Below are positions 41,154 to 50,221 of a DNA stretch of 64,000 nucleotides, piece by piece; the stretch's first letter is position 1, and each line of letters starts with the position of its first letter. The notes under the pieces were generated by a model that did not search any database, was not told where the DNA came from, and saw nothing but the letters and a program-made list of their open reading frames with translations. The stretch is from Phycisphaerae bacterium (GTDB taxonomy: Bacteria; Planctomycetota; Phycisphaerae; Phycisphaerales; UBA1924). The stretch is taken from contig JAUIHS010000019.1 in the NCBI GenBank assembly GCA_030432255.1, positions 30,677 to 94,676 of the forward strand. Reading direction: 5' to 3'. A program made the position numbers and the translations under genes.

Positions 41154-42428
41154 ATGAAAACGTTCGTAGCATCAGCATGTTTTGCGGTGTTGGCCATGGC
41201 CGCACCGCTTTCTTATTCCTTCACCCTTCTTGATCATCCTGCGTTCGCCCAGGTCCTCGACGGCAACGTCCTGAGCTGGCCGAACGATGATGGCACCGGC
41301 TATCGTCTGCTCACCTACGCCATCGACGATGATCTGCTCCCGAATGAGGATGAAGCCACGCGGCAGGCTGCCGTTCAGGCGATCCTCCAGAGCCTTCAGT
41401 CCTGGTCCGACGCATCGGCCGGGATCATCACCTTCGAAGAGGCGATCTTCGCACCAGTCGAGAACCATGACTCGACGCCCAAGGTGCAGTTCGAAGGTCC
41501 CTCGATCGAAGAGTGGATTGCCATGGGCCAGCCGGGAGACATGCCATTCGGATGGGGCGCCAACATCGACTTCTTCTCGGAGTCACCGGGCTTCACGATG
41601 TACTCGAACAACATCGAGTACCGGATGCGCAATGGCATCCTTGGGTTCACCGCGATCCACCGGAATGGCAATCGCATCGAATCCGTTGATATCTATCTCA
41701 ACAACAACTTCGACTGGACCACGGTCATCCCGGATGATCCGGGTGATGACAGCGATCCGGTCGGTCCCCAGTTCCCGGTCTACAGCCCCGGCGGTCGTCC
41801 CATCGGAACAATCGGCAGTTCAGGGCCGTCCACGGCGGCGGATGCACCCTCCGATCCCGGCATGGTCGACTCGTTGAATTACAAGGTCGGCTCCAAGAAG
41901 AAGAGCCGCGGCATCGCCCGGTTCTCCTGCTCCGGCGGCTTCTGCATCGCCGAAGGCCATGCTCACGGCGAGGCCGGCAATGGCGAGGGTGCTGCGACTT
42001 CAAGTGAAGACCCGGAGTACGACGTCGAGACATTCATCGTTCACGAACTTGGCCACGCCCTCGGCCTCGACCATCCTGATGAGGCCGGCTCTCTCGGCGG
42101 CGCGGTCATGGATCCCTACACAAGTGCTGAACTCCCGCAGTCTGCGGGCGACAATGACGAATTCGTCATGTTCAGCTACTACACGGGCATCAAGCGTGCT
42201 CCTTCAACGGACGAGGAAGGCGGGCTTGCACATCTCTATCCCAATCCCGTCCCAGGTGACCTGAACGTGGATGGTCAGGTGACCACCGAAGACGCCATCA
42301 TCGCAATCCAGCTGTGGCTGGATGGCGGCGCCACGCCCCGGCAGGTGCGAGCCATCGACATCGTGACGCAGAATGGTCAGATTGACTTCGACGAAGTCGC
42401 CTGGCTCATGCAGGAGTCGCTCAACTGA
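41154..42428 (+). CDS. Secreted matrixin-like zinc metalloprotease with dockerin-like tail
   Basis: 424 residues. A signal peptide (1-23, ending in SYS) leads to a long pro/catalytic region. The zinc motif HELGHALGLDHPDE (HExxHxxGxxH, near 297) is that of M10/metzincins, with the Met-turn possibly in GGAVMDPYTS. A Lys/Ser/Gly-rich linker precedes a C-terminal module with two Ca-loop repeats, GDLNVDGQVTTEDAIIAIQLWL and a second IDIVTQNGQIDFDEVAWLM, like a dockerin I. Dockerin-like tails are common in planctomycetes and may mediate surface attachment. It follows the two sorted-surface-protein genes. Substrate unknown; a strong terminator follows. Confidence 0.85.
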   Translation: MKTFVASACFAVLAMAAPLSYSFTLLDHPAFAQVLDGNVLSWPNDDGTGYRLLTYAIDDDLLPNEDEATRQAAVQAILQSLQSWSDASAGIITFEEAIFAPVENHDSTPKVQFEGPSIEEWIAMGQPGDMPFGWGANIDFFSESPGFTMYSNNIEYRMRNGILGFTAIHRNGNRIESVDIYLNNNFDWTTVIPDDPGDDSDPVGPQFPVYSPGGRPIGTIGSSGPSTAADAPSDPGMVDSLNYKVGSKKKSRGIARFSCSGGFCIAEGHAHGEAGNGEGAATSSEDPEYDVETFIVHELGHALGLDHPDEAGSLGGAVMDPYTSAELPQSAGDNDEFVMFSYYTGIKRAPSTDEEGGLAHLYPNPVPGDLNVDGQVTTEDAIIAIQLWLDGGATPRQVRAIDIVTQNGQIDFDEVAWLMQESLN

Positions 42429-42456
42429 CGCCTCTGTCAATACTCTGATGCACATC

Positions 42457-42487
42457 GCGGCGGACCATGTGTCCGCCGCTTTTCATT
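42457..42487 (+). terminator. Intrinsic terminator after the metalloprotease gene
   Basis: GCGGCGGAC-CATGT-GTCCGCCGC: a 9-bp perfect stem followed by TTTTCATT. It separates the surface-protein genes from purD. Confidence 0.9.
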
Positions 42488-42525
42488 GAGCGTCGGTACG
42501 CTCCACAACCCCGCTCAAGAACGGC

Positions 42526-42531
42526 TAAGAT
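42526..42531 (+). promoter_or_regulatory. -10 hexamer TAAGAT 6 bases before purD
   Basis: TAAGAT, six bases (ccgcga), then the purD ATG at 42538. No ribosome site is present, so a leaderless start is likely. Confidence 0.45.
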
Positions 42532-42537
42532 CCGCGA

Positions 42538-43848
42538 ATGGATCATCTCTTGAACGTCCTGATCATCGGTGGTGGTGGCCGGGAACACGCGCTCGCATGG
42601 AAACTCAGCCGGTCGGCAAGCCTTGGCAATCTCTGGGCGACCCATCGCATGAACCCGGGGATCGCCGCGCTCACGAAGGACCTCGGCTTCGACTACGAGA
42701 CGGCGAAGAGCTACCGCCTCGGGCAGTTCTGCAAGGACAACGAGATCGACCTCGTCGTCGTGGGGCCGGAAGGGCCCCTGGCAGCCGGACTGGCGGATGA
42801 ACTCGGTTCAGACGAGACGTTCGTCTTTGGTCCCTGCCGTGCCGGTGCGCAGCTTGAGGCGGACAAGTCGTGGGCGAAGCAGATCATGCGGGCGGCCAAC
42901 GTGCCGACGGCTGAGGCTCGGACCTTTGACAACGCGGAAGAAGCTCGGCGCTATGTCATGGCACGAGATGAAGCGTGTGTGGTCAAGGCGTCGGGACTCG
43001 CTGCGGGCAAGGGTGTCTATGTCGCCTGTTCCGCCGCTGAAGCTGCGGAGGCCATTGACGAGATCATGGTTCGGGGGGCCCACGGCGACGCAGGTCGGAC
43101 GATCGTGATCGAGGAGCGACTGCAGGGTCCCGAGGTCTCCGTCTTCGCGCTCGTGGATGGGCGGGATGTGCTCGTCCTCGACACCTGCCAGGATCACAAG
43201 CGTGTGGGAGAGGGTGACACCGGCCCGAATACCGGCGGCATGGGTGCGTACAGCCCGACACCCTTCATGGATGCGGACCTCATGAGTCTCGTGCAGCGCG
43301 AGATCCTGATTCCCACGGTCGATGCTCTCCGGCGCGAAGGCATCGAATACCGCGGCGTCCTCTACGCAGGACTCATGCTCACGCCGGGGGGGCCGAAGGT
43401 GCTCGAGTACAACGTGCGCTTCGGTGACCCCGAGTGCCAGGTTCTCATGCCGCGCATGGATGGCGACCTCGCCCGCATTCTCCATGCCACCGCGGCGGGC
43501 CAACTCGACCAGATTGTTGACGAGGTTGAGTTCTCACCTCAGCACACGGTGTGCGTCGTACTCGCCTCTGAGGGCTACCCCGGCCGCTGCCAGACCGGGG
43601 TCCCCATCACCGGGTTGGAGGAGGCCAATGCGATCGATGAGGTGCAGATATTCCACGCGGGAACCCGTGCCGGGAAACGTCCGGATGAGGTCGTGACTGC
43701 GGGCGGCCGCGTCCTGAACGTGGTGGCGTCGGGCGCGACACTGTTTGAAGCGCGGGATCATGCGCAGCGCGCCATCGATCTGATTCACTTCGACGGGATG
43801 ATGTATCGGCGCGACATCGGCCATCGCGCGCTGGGGGCGCGTCAGTAG
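42538..43848 (+). CDS. purD: Phosphoribosylamine--glycine ligase
   Basis: 436 residues, family length. ATP-grasp GARS: VLIIGGGGREHALAWKL at the N-terminus, VVGPEGPLAAGLADEL, KASGLAAGKGVYVA, the signature VRFGDPECQVLMPRM, and a C-terminal domain (VCVVLASEGYP). It joins phosphoribosylamine and glycine in purine synthesis. Monocistronic: it starts behind TAAGAT and converges with a LOG gene 12 bases away. No other pur gene is present. Confidence 0.97.
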   Translation: MDHLLNVLIIGGGGREHALAWKLSRSASLGNLWATHRMNPGIAALTKDLGFDYETAKSYRLGQFCKDNEIDLVVVGPEGPLAAGLADELGSDETFVFGPCRAGAQLEADKSWAKQIMRAANVPTAEARTFDNAEEARRYVMARDEACVVKASGLAAGKGVYVACSAAEAAEAIDEIMVRGAHGDAGRTIVIEERLQGPEVSVFALVDGRDVLVLDTCQDHKRVGEGDTGPNTGGMGAYSPTPFMDADLMSLVQREILIPTVDALRREGIEYRGVLYAGLMLTPGGPKVLEYNVRFGDPECQVLMPRMDGDLARILHATAAGQLDQIVDEVEFSPQHTVCVVLASEGYPGRCQTGVPITGLEEANAIDEVQIFHAGTRAGKRPDEVVTAGGRVLNVVASGATLFEARDHAQRAIDLIHFDGMMYRRDIGHRALGARQ

Positions 43849-43860
43849 GCACCGCGAATA

Positions 43861-44649
43861 TCAGATACCGGGCTCATCGGGTGGCAGTGGGGCGTTGGGA
43901 CTGGAGCGTCGTACGCGAATCCCTTCGCGCGTCCCTTCGCCCGTGAGTCGGCCCGCGGCACCGGACACGGTTGGAATGGACTCGGCCATATGTGAGCGGC
44001 CGGCGATGAAGTCTTCGACGACCTCGATGCACTCATCGACATCATCGGTGACGCGCACAAGGTCGAGGTCATGCTCACCGATCGTTGCGTACTTGTTGAG
44101 AAGCGTGTCCCGGACCCAGTCAATGAGTCCGCCCCAATAGCTGCTGTCGTAGCAGATCACGGGGAATGGGTCGATCTTCAGCGTCTGGATGAGCGTGAGC
44201 GATTCGAAGAACTCGTCCATGGTTCCGAAGCCGCCGGGGAAGATGATGAAGGCCCTGGCGTACTTCACGAACATGACCTTGCGGCAGAAGAAGTAGTTGA
44301 AGTCGAGCTTCACGGTCTGGTAGGGGTTGGGCTCCTGCTCATGAGGGAGCGCGATGTTCAGTCCCACCGAGACACCGCCGGCATCACAGGCGCCCTTGTT
44401 GCCCGCTTCCATGATTCCCGGACCTCCTCCCGTGATCACGGCATAGTTTCGCTGCGCGAGCTTGGCCCCGACCTCGACCGCGGCCTTGTAGCTGGGCTCA
44501 TGTGGTGGGGTCCGGGCGGAGCCGAAGATGGAGACAGCGTGCGGGAGGCTGTCGAGCGTTTCGAATCCCTCGACGAACTCGCTCATGATCTTGAGCACGC
44601 GCCATGCTTCGGCATGGAGTGGGACATCGTTCGGTTTGTGTGCAGCCAT
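43861..44649 (-). CDS. LOG-family (TIGR00730) nucleotide hydrolase-like protein
   Basis: 262 residues from ATG 44649 (GGAGG 7 bases upstream; the longer frame adds Arg/Pro noise). Motifs GGGPGIMEAGNKGA and PGGFGTMDEFFE (PGGxGTxxE) define the LOG / 'lysine decarboxylase-like' family, now seen as cytokinin-riboside 5'-monophosphate or general nucleoside-monophosphate phosphoribohydrolases. The lysine decarboxylase annotation in databases is a legacy error. Bacterial substrates remain unclear. It converges with purD. Confidence 0.88.
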   Translation of the reverse strand: MAAHKPNDVPLHAEAWRVLKIMSEFVEGFETLDSLPHAVSIFGSARTPPHEPSYKAAVEVGAKLAQRNYAVITGGGPGIMEAGNKGACDAGGVSVGLNIALPHEQEPNPYQTVKLDFNYFFCRKVMFVKYARAFIIFPGGFGTMDEFFESLTLIQTLKIDPFPVICYDSSYWGGLIDWVRDTLLNKYATIGEHDLDLVRVTDDVDECIEVVEDFIAGRSHMAESIPTVSGAAGRLTGEGTREGIRVRRSSPNAPLPPDEPGI

Positions 44650-44810
44650 GGCTCGACCTCCGGCACGTGGAAACGGATGAGAATCGCCCAGCCTACCACC
44701 TCGGGCGGGTGGTGTCCGGAAACACCGGCTCGGGGATGGGAGTCGTTTGGGCATGAATCAGCGACGTCGGTGTGGTCCTATCCCAACAGAATTGATACAG
44801 TATTCCTCCT

Positions 44811-46250
44811 ATGGCCAGAATCAGCGAAAAAAAGGCCGGTACCGCTTCGCGCGGGCGTTCGAAGAAGAATCGCAAGAAGGCGACTGTGGACTTTGCAAAC
44901 TACAGCGCCGCGACGCGGTGGCTCTATGACCACATCGACATCGAGCGCGCCCGCGCGAATCGCGTGGACCCGGATGTCTTCAAGCTGGATCGCCTTCGCG
45001 CGATCATGGAGATCCTGGGCAACCCGGAGCGGACGCTGAAGTGCGTGCACGTGGCGGGTACGAATGGCAAGGGCTCGGTCAGTGCGATGCTCGCCGCCTG
45101 TCTCCAGAACTGCGGCTGCGCTGTCGGCGTCTATACGAGCCCACACCTCGTGGACCTGCGTGAGCGCATCCAGATCAACGGCGACATGATCTCGCACGCC
45201 CATTTCACAGAGGCGATGATCCGGGTCGCGAAGGTGGTCGAGTCCCTCGATCCCGATCTGGGCGCACCGACGTTCTTTGAGTTGATGACCGCCACGGCGT
45301 TCCTGTACTTCGCGGAACAGGCCGTGGATGTCGCGATCATCGAGACCGGTCTCGGAGGACGTCTCGACTCCACCAATATCATCACGCCCCTCGTCTCAGT
45401 GATCACGGGGATCGGGCTGGATCACACCCAGTTCCTCGGTCAGACCGTTGAGGAGATCGCGCGCGAAAAGGCCGGCATCATGAAGCCGGGCGTTCCCGCG
45501 ATCACCTTTGAGCAGGACGAGCCGATCCTCGACGCGATGTCCGAAGTTGCCAATGACGTCGGAGCGCCCTTCATGGTGCTTGGACGCGATGTCGAGTTCA
45601 GCTATCGCTTCGAGGCGACCCCTCAACTGGGGCCGCACACCCGCGTCGGGCTCTCGACGCAGCGCAACGTCTTCGAGCATGTTCCCGTGCCGCTGGCCGG
45701 TGAGCATCAGGCGTCCAACTGCGGGCTGGTCCTGGCAGTCATCGATCGACTCACGGATTGCGGATTCAACCTGCCGAACGCACGCGTCATTCAGGGCCTT
45801 GAGACGACGGTGACACCAGGGCGCATGGAGATGCTTCCCCAGCAGCCGCGCATCCTCCTGGACGGTGCTCACAATCCGATGGCAATGCGGGCCCTGGTTC
45901 GTTCGATCGGTGCCCATGTGCCGTACGACTCGATGGTCATGATCGTCGGGTGTGCCGCGGACAAGGATGTCGATGAACTGCTCCGGCAGGTCGCGCTGGG
46001 TGCCGACAAGATCATCTTCACCCGGGCCAAGGGCAACCCGCGGGCATGTGAACCGTCGACCCTGGCATCGCGCTTCGTCGAGATCAGCCCGAAGATGTAC
46101 CAGACCGCGGACAATCTCAAGGAGGCGCTCAGCATCGCTGCGCGTGCTGCCAGCCGCGATGACCTGATCTGCATCACGGGCAGTTTCTACCTCGTGGGTG
46201 AAGCGAAGAAGCTTCTTGCCGAGAAGGGTGGTCGGAGCGGACGGAGCTGA
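44811..46250 (+). CDS. folC: Folylpolyglutamate / dihydrofolate synthase
   Basis: 479 residues. Mur-ligase fold: HVAGTNGKGSVSAMLA (P-loop), LSTP-like region near YTSPHLVDLRERI, ETGLGGRLDSTNII, and a C-terminal domain with ILLDGAHNPMAMRAL. FolC joins glutamate to (dihydro)folate. The first 23 residues form a basic KK/RR/KK tail not seen in most relatives. A TACAGT hexamer ends 9 bases upstream. The gene ends in a strong terminator. Confidence 0.94.
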   Translation: MARISEKKAGTASRGRSKKNRKKATVDFANYSAATRWLYDHIDIERARANRVDPDVFKLDRLRAIMEILGNPERTLKCVHVAGTNGKGSVSAMLAACLQNCGCAVGVYTSPHLVDLRERIQINGDMISHAHFTEAMIRVAKVVESLDPDLGAPTFFELMTATAFLYFAEQAVDVAIIETGLGGRLDSTNIITPLVSVITGIGLDHTQFLGQTVEEIAREKAGIMKPGVPAITFEQDEPILDAMSEVANDVGAPFMVLGRDVEFSYRFEATPQLGPHTRVGLSTQRNVFEHVPVPLAGEHQASNCGLVLAVIDRLTDCGFNLPNARVIQGLETTVTPGRMEMLPQQPRILLDGAHNPMAMRALVRSIGAHVPYDSMVMIVGCAADKDVDELLRQVALGADKIIFTRAKGNPRACEPSTLASRFVEISPKMYQTADNLKEALSIAARAASRDDLICITGSFYLVGEAKKLLAEKGGRSGRS

Positions 46251-46278
46251 CCTCCTCGAACTGGACTTGTTGACAGGC

Positions 46279-46309
46279 GGGCCGTCCTCACCGGGACGGT
46301 CCTTTTTTT
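46279..46309 (+). terminator. Intrinsic terminator after folC
   Basis: Stem 46279-46288 with 46293-46302 (10 bp with two G-T pairs), a 4-base loop, then seven T. It separates folC from leuS. Confidence 0.93.
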
Positions 46310-46323
46310 GAACTCGAACTCGC

Positions 46324-46329
46324 TAGACT
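46324..46329 (+). promoter_or_regulatory. -10 hexamer TAGACT 6 bases before leuS
   Basis: TAGACT, gacgcc, then the leuS ATG at 46336, right behind the folC terminator, so a promoter must lie in these few bases. With no ribosome site, a leaderless leuS message is likely. Confidence 0.6.
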
Positions 46330-46335
46330 GACGCC

Positions 46336-49230
46336 ATGACTGATACGACCAAGGCCCCCGACACCCCGAAGCACCGGTATGACGCCCGATTCGCGGCGGA
46401 GATCGAGTCGCGTTGGCAGACGCGATGGGAAGAGCTCGAGACGTTCCGGGTCCCCAACCCCGGTGACCCCGGCTTCGACGCCTCGCGTCCCAAGTTCTAC
46501 TGCCTGGACATGTTTCCGTATCCGTCCGGTGCCGGTCTGCACGTGGGTCACCCCGAGGGGTACACGGCGAGCGACATCCTGTGCCGCTACAAGCGGATGA
46601 AGGGATTCAACGTCCTGCATCCGATGGGGTGGGACGCGTTCGGTCTTCCGGCTGAGCAGTACGCGGTGCAGACGAATGTGCATCCTGCCAGGACGACCCG
46701 GGGATCGATCGAGATCTTCCGGCGACAACTCAAGCGCTTCGGGTTCTGCTACGACTGGTCGCGCGAACTGGCCACCATCGATCCGGGCTACTACCGGTGG
46801 ACGCAGTGGATCTGGTTGCAGGCATACGACGCCTGGTACGACGAGCGGGAAGGTGAGTTCGGCGTGGCCCGGCGCATCCCGGAACTGGAACGCGAACTGG
46901 AAGCGGGAACACTCCGGGTTGGTGCATCAGGACGCCCTGTCACGACGGGCGGCCGCGGCTGGACGGAACTGACCGAGACGGAGCAGCGCACCTTCATCGA
47001 CGAACAGCGGCTGGCATACATCGGTGAGCAGACCGTGAACTGGTGCCCGAAGCTGGGGACCGTGCTCGCGAATGAGGAAGTGATCGACGGGCGGAGTGAA
47101 CGGGGCGGTCACCCGGTGAACCGGAAACTGCTGCGCCAGTGGATGTTCCGCATCACCGCCTATGCGGAGCGCCTGCTCGCGAACCTGGACCGCATGGACT
47201 GGCCCGAGTCGACACGCACGATGCAGAAGGAATGGATCGGTCGGAGCGAAGGCGCCGAGATTGATTTTGAGGTCCCCGAGCGCGACGTGACGCTGCGCGT
47301 CTACTCCACGCGTCCCGACACGATTTTTGGTGCGACGTTCATGACCGTGGCGCCCGAGCACCCGCTGGTTGAGGCGGTCCTTTCTGAGCCGGCGTCGAGG
47401 ACGGATGTGGCCGCGGTGCGTCGTTACGTCGACGAGGCGGGCAGTCGCTCCGATGTGGATCGCATGGCGGAAGCGAAGGTGAAGACCGGTGTGGACCTTG
47501 GCGTGGATGCGGTCAATCCGGCAACGGGCGAGCGTATTCCGGTCTGGGTCTCTGACTACGTGCTCATGGGCTATGGCCACGGCGCGATCATGGGTGTGCC
47601 CGGCCACGACCAGCGCGACTTCGACTTTGCGAAGGCGTTCGGTCTCGACATCATCGAAGTGGTGCGGGATCCGAAGTCGACGTCTGACGGGCCCCTGGAA
47701 GAGGCGACACCGGGTGACGGTGTGGGCGTCAACTCCGCGAACGACGAAGTCTCGCTCGATGGCCTGCCGACGGCGAAGGCCAAGCGGACGATCATCGACT
47801 GGCTGGAGCGGAAGGGCATCGGCGCGGGCGCCGTGAAGTACCGCCTGCGCGACTGGCTGTTCAGTCGGCAGCGTTACTGGGGCGAACCCTTCCCGGTGGT
47901 GTATGACGAGGCGGGGAATCATTATCCCGTGAGCATGTCGGCGCTGCCCGTGGAACTGCCGCCGCTGGATGACTTCCAGCCGCCGGAGTCCGAGGAACCG
48001 ACGCCGCTGCTGGCGAAGGCGGAGGACTGGGTACACACCACGGCTGGTGAAGCGGGTGTTGATCCCGACCTGCTTTCGCCGGAGACGCCGGTGCGGCGTG
48101 AGACGAACACGATGCCGAACTGGGCGGGATCCTGCTGGTATTACCTGCGCTACTGTGATCCGACGAACGAGGATCGGCTGGTCAGCGCGGAGGCCGAGCG
48201 GTATTGGATGCTCTCAGCGCGCTCCGGGAAGCAGGGGGGCGAAACGTGGTCCTCTGATCAGCACCACATCGGTGGTGTCGACATGTACATCGGCGGCGCG
48301 GAGCATGCGGTCCTTCACCTGCTGTATGCGCGCTTCTGGCACATGATCCTGTTCGATCTCGGCGAGGTCTCCACGCCTGAGCCCTTCGGTCGCCTGTTTC
48401 ACCAGGGGATGATCACCAGTTTCGCGTATCAGCGTGATGACAAGTCGCTCGTCCCCATCGACGAGGTGAAGGAGGTTGGTGAGGGGCAGTACATCGAGGA
48501 AGCAACGGGCGGTGCTCTGAAGCAGGTCACGGCCAAGATGAGCAAGTCGCTCAAGAATGTGATCAACCCGGATGACGTGATCGCGGAGTACGGAGCTGAC
48601 ACCTTCCGCATCTACGAGATGTACATGGGTCCGCTCGAAGCCTCCAAGCCGTGGAACACGCGCGACATCGTCGGCCTGTTCCGATTCCTGCAGCGGGCCT
48701 GGCGACTGCTGGTCGATGAGGAGACGGGCGAGATGCACTTCGTATCCGATGCAGATCCGGAGGTCGAGCGCCAACTGCATCGAACGATCGCCAAGGTGGG
48801 CGAGGACATCGAGAAACTCTCGTTCAATACGGCGATCGCGGCGATGATCGAATTCGTCAATCTTGCGACGTCGGAGAAGCACGGCGGTGGCCTCACCAGT
48901 GACCAGGCGAAGCGGTTTGCGCAGACACTCTGCCCGTTCGCGCCTCACATGGGCGAGGAACTGTGGTCGCGGCTGGGCGAAGAGGGATGCATCTCAGACG
49001 CGACGTGGCCGGAGGTCGATGAAGCCATGCTGGTCGACGATGAGGTGGAGATCCCGGTGCAGGTGATGGGCAAGGTGCGGGCGCGCATCACGGTGCCGGC
49101 GGCGGCGGACGCAAAGGCGCTGGAAGAACTGGCGTTGAATCACGAACGAGTGAAGTCGTTCATCGAGGGCAAGACGGTCCGCAAGGTGATCGTGGTGCCG
49201 GGTCGGATGATCAACATCGTTGCGAACTGA
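46336..49230 (+). CDS. leuS: Leucyl-tRNA synthetase
   Basis: 964 residues against the usual 820-880. HIGH-type YPSGAGLHVGHPEGY near 58, the CP1 editing region (SEGAEIDFEVPERD, VYSTRPDTIFGATFMTV, with the GHGAIMGVPGHDQRDFDF loop), and KMSKSLKN near 735. The extra length lies partly in an insertion after YDWSREL (FGVARRIPELERELEAG... to DEQRLAYIGEQ) and an expanded zinc/leucine-specific region. Such inserts occur in planctomycetes and Bacteroidetes. The gene is directly behind the folC terminator. A TVP38-family gene follows at 8 bases. Confidence 0.97.
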   Translation: MTDTTKAPDTPKHRYDARFAAEIESRWQTRWEELETFRVPNPGDPGFDASRPKFYCLDMFPYPSGAGLHVGHPEGYTASDILCRYKRMKGFNVLHPMGWDAFGLPAEQYAVQTNVHPARTTRGSIEIFRRQLKRFGFCYDWSRELATIDPGYYRWTQWIWLQAYDAWYDEREGEFGVARRIPELERELEAGTLRVGASGRPVTTGGRGWTELTETEQRTFIDEQRLAYIGEQTVNWCPKLGTVLANEEVIDGRSERGGHPVNRKLLRQWMFRITAYAERLLANLDRMDWPESTRTMQKEWIGRSEGAEIDFEVPERDVTLRVYSTRPDTIFGATFMTVAPEHPLVEAVLSEPASRTDVAAVRRYVDEAGSRSDVDRMAEAKVKTGVDLGVDAVNPATGERIPVWVSDYVLMGYGHGAIMGVPGHDQRDFDFAKAFGLDIIEVVRDPKSTSDGPLEEATPGDGVGVNSANDEVSLDGLPTAKAKRTIIDWLERKGIGAGAVKYRLRDWLFSRQRYWGEPFPVVYDEAGNHYPVSMSALPVELPPLDDFQPPESEEPTPLLAKAEDWVHTTAGEAGVDPDLLSPETPVRRETNTMPNWAGSCWYYLRYCDPTNEDRLVSAEAERYWMLSARSGKQGGETWSSDQHHIGGVDMYIGGAEHAVLHLLYARFWHMILFDLGEVSTPEPFGRLFHQGMITSFAYQRDDKSLVPIDEVKEVGEGQYIEEATGGALKQVTAKMSKSLKNVINPDDVIAEYGADTFRIYEMYMGPLEASKPWNTRDIVGLFRFLQRAWRLLVDEETGEMHFVSDADPEVERQLHRTIAKVGEDIEKLSFNTAIAAMIEFVNLATSEKHGGGLTSDQAKRFAQTLCPFAPHMGEELWSRLGEEGCISDATWPEVDEAMLVDDEVEIPVQVMGKVRARITVPAAADAKALEELALNHERVKSFIEGKTVRKVIVVPGRMINIVAN

Positions 49231-49237
49231 GGATCGG

Positions 49238-50089
49238 ATGGACGAACAGCGAACGCCGGATGACACAGCCGCCGAGGTGCCGGCAACGCAGCAGGATGGC
49301 GAGCCCACTGAAGCGACGAAGGTTGACTTCGATCTTGGCGCTACTGTGCGTGAACTCGGTCCCGTGGTCACGAGTCTTTTCGCGGCGACACTGATCTTCC
49401 CGATCCTTGGGCAGATCCTGCTCTACATGAATATTGGCAGGATCGGGGCCTGGTTCGAGGCACGTGGCGCGGCGGCGGCGTGGATCTTTGCCGGGGCCTT
49501 CGCACTGACGACCGGCACGGCCCTGATGCCGACGTATGCATTGAGCGGCGTGGCCGGATACCTCTTCGGCTTCCAGGTGGGGGGGCTGGTGGCAATGGCG
49601 GGTGTGACGGGTGGTGCGGTGATCGGCTACATCTGGGCGCTCGTGCTGGCCCAGGGCCGGGTGATGCAGGTGATCGAGCGGCATCCGAAGGCGTGTGTGA
49701 TCCGGAAGGCGCTGGTGGATCGCGGGTTCCTGCCAGAGACGGGCGTTGTGACGCTCATCCGCTTTCCCCCGAACTCACCCTTTGCCCTGACGAACTTCAC
49801 AATGGGATCGGCCCGCGTGAATCCGGTGGTCTACTTCATCGGGACCGTGGTCGGGATTGCGCCGCGAACGCTGCTTGCGGTCTTCGTGGGCAACGGGATC
49901 CGGACTGCGGGTGAGCAACTGGGCGAGGGCTCGATGAAGATCGACACGGACCTCAGGATCGCCGGCATTGTCGCGACGCTGGTGGTCCTGATCATCATCT
50001 ACCAGCTCTTCTCGAGATGGTCGAGGGCCGCATTGCGCCGCCTGAGCGAGTCCGGGGAGTCCGGTGAATGTCAGGGTTCCGGCGAATGA
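49238..50089 (+). CDS. TVP38/TMEM64 (VTT/DedA-like) membrane protein
   Basis: 283 residues from ATG 49238 with GAGG 5 bases upstream. An acidic N-terminal 40 residues is followed by about five membrane helices and the VTT-domain signature: AGYLFGFQVGGLVAMAGVTGGAVIGY, then VTLIRFPPNSPFALTNFTMG and RVNPVVYFIGTVVGIAPRTL. The family takes part in membrane lipid or phosphate scrambling and energetics. It follows leuS by 8 bases and may be co-transcribed. Its exact role is unknown. Confidence 0.87.
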   Translation: MDEQRTPDDTAAEVPATQQDGEPTEATKVDFDLGATVRELGPVVTSLFAATLIFPILGQILLYMNIGRIGAWFEARGAAAAWIFAGAFALTTGTALMPTYALSGVAGYLFGFQVGGLVAMAGVTGGAVIGYIWALVLAQGRVMQVIERHPKACVIRKALVDRGFLPETGVVTLIRFPPNSPFALTNFTMGSARVNPVVYFIGTVVGIAPRTLLAVFVGNGIRTAGEQLGEGSMKIDTDLRIAGIVATLVVLIIIYQLFSRWSRAALRRLSESGESGECQGSGE

Positions 50090-50139
50090 TGGTCACGTTC
50101 CGGGGGCGATTGGGGTCCGGTATCTGACCCATTTGGGGG

Positions 50140-50145
50140 TACAAT
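50140..50145 (+). promoter_or_regulatory. -10 hexamer TACAAT upstream of the redoxin gene
   Basis: TACAAT about 76 bases before ATG 50222. It fits the TANNNT hexamers in this window; the leader ends in a GAAGGA ribosome site. No clear -35 was found. Confidence 0.4.
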
Positions 50146-50221
50146 GGGGGCTTGTATCGTCTCGAGCTTGGTGAGGGGAGCTCGAACGCAACTGAAATCA
50201 CGGCTTGAAGGACGAACAAAT

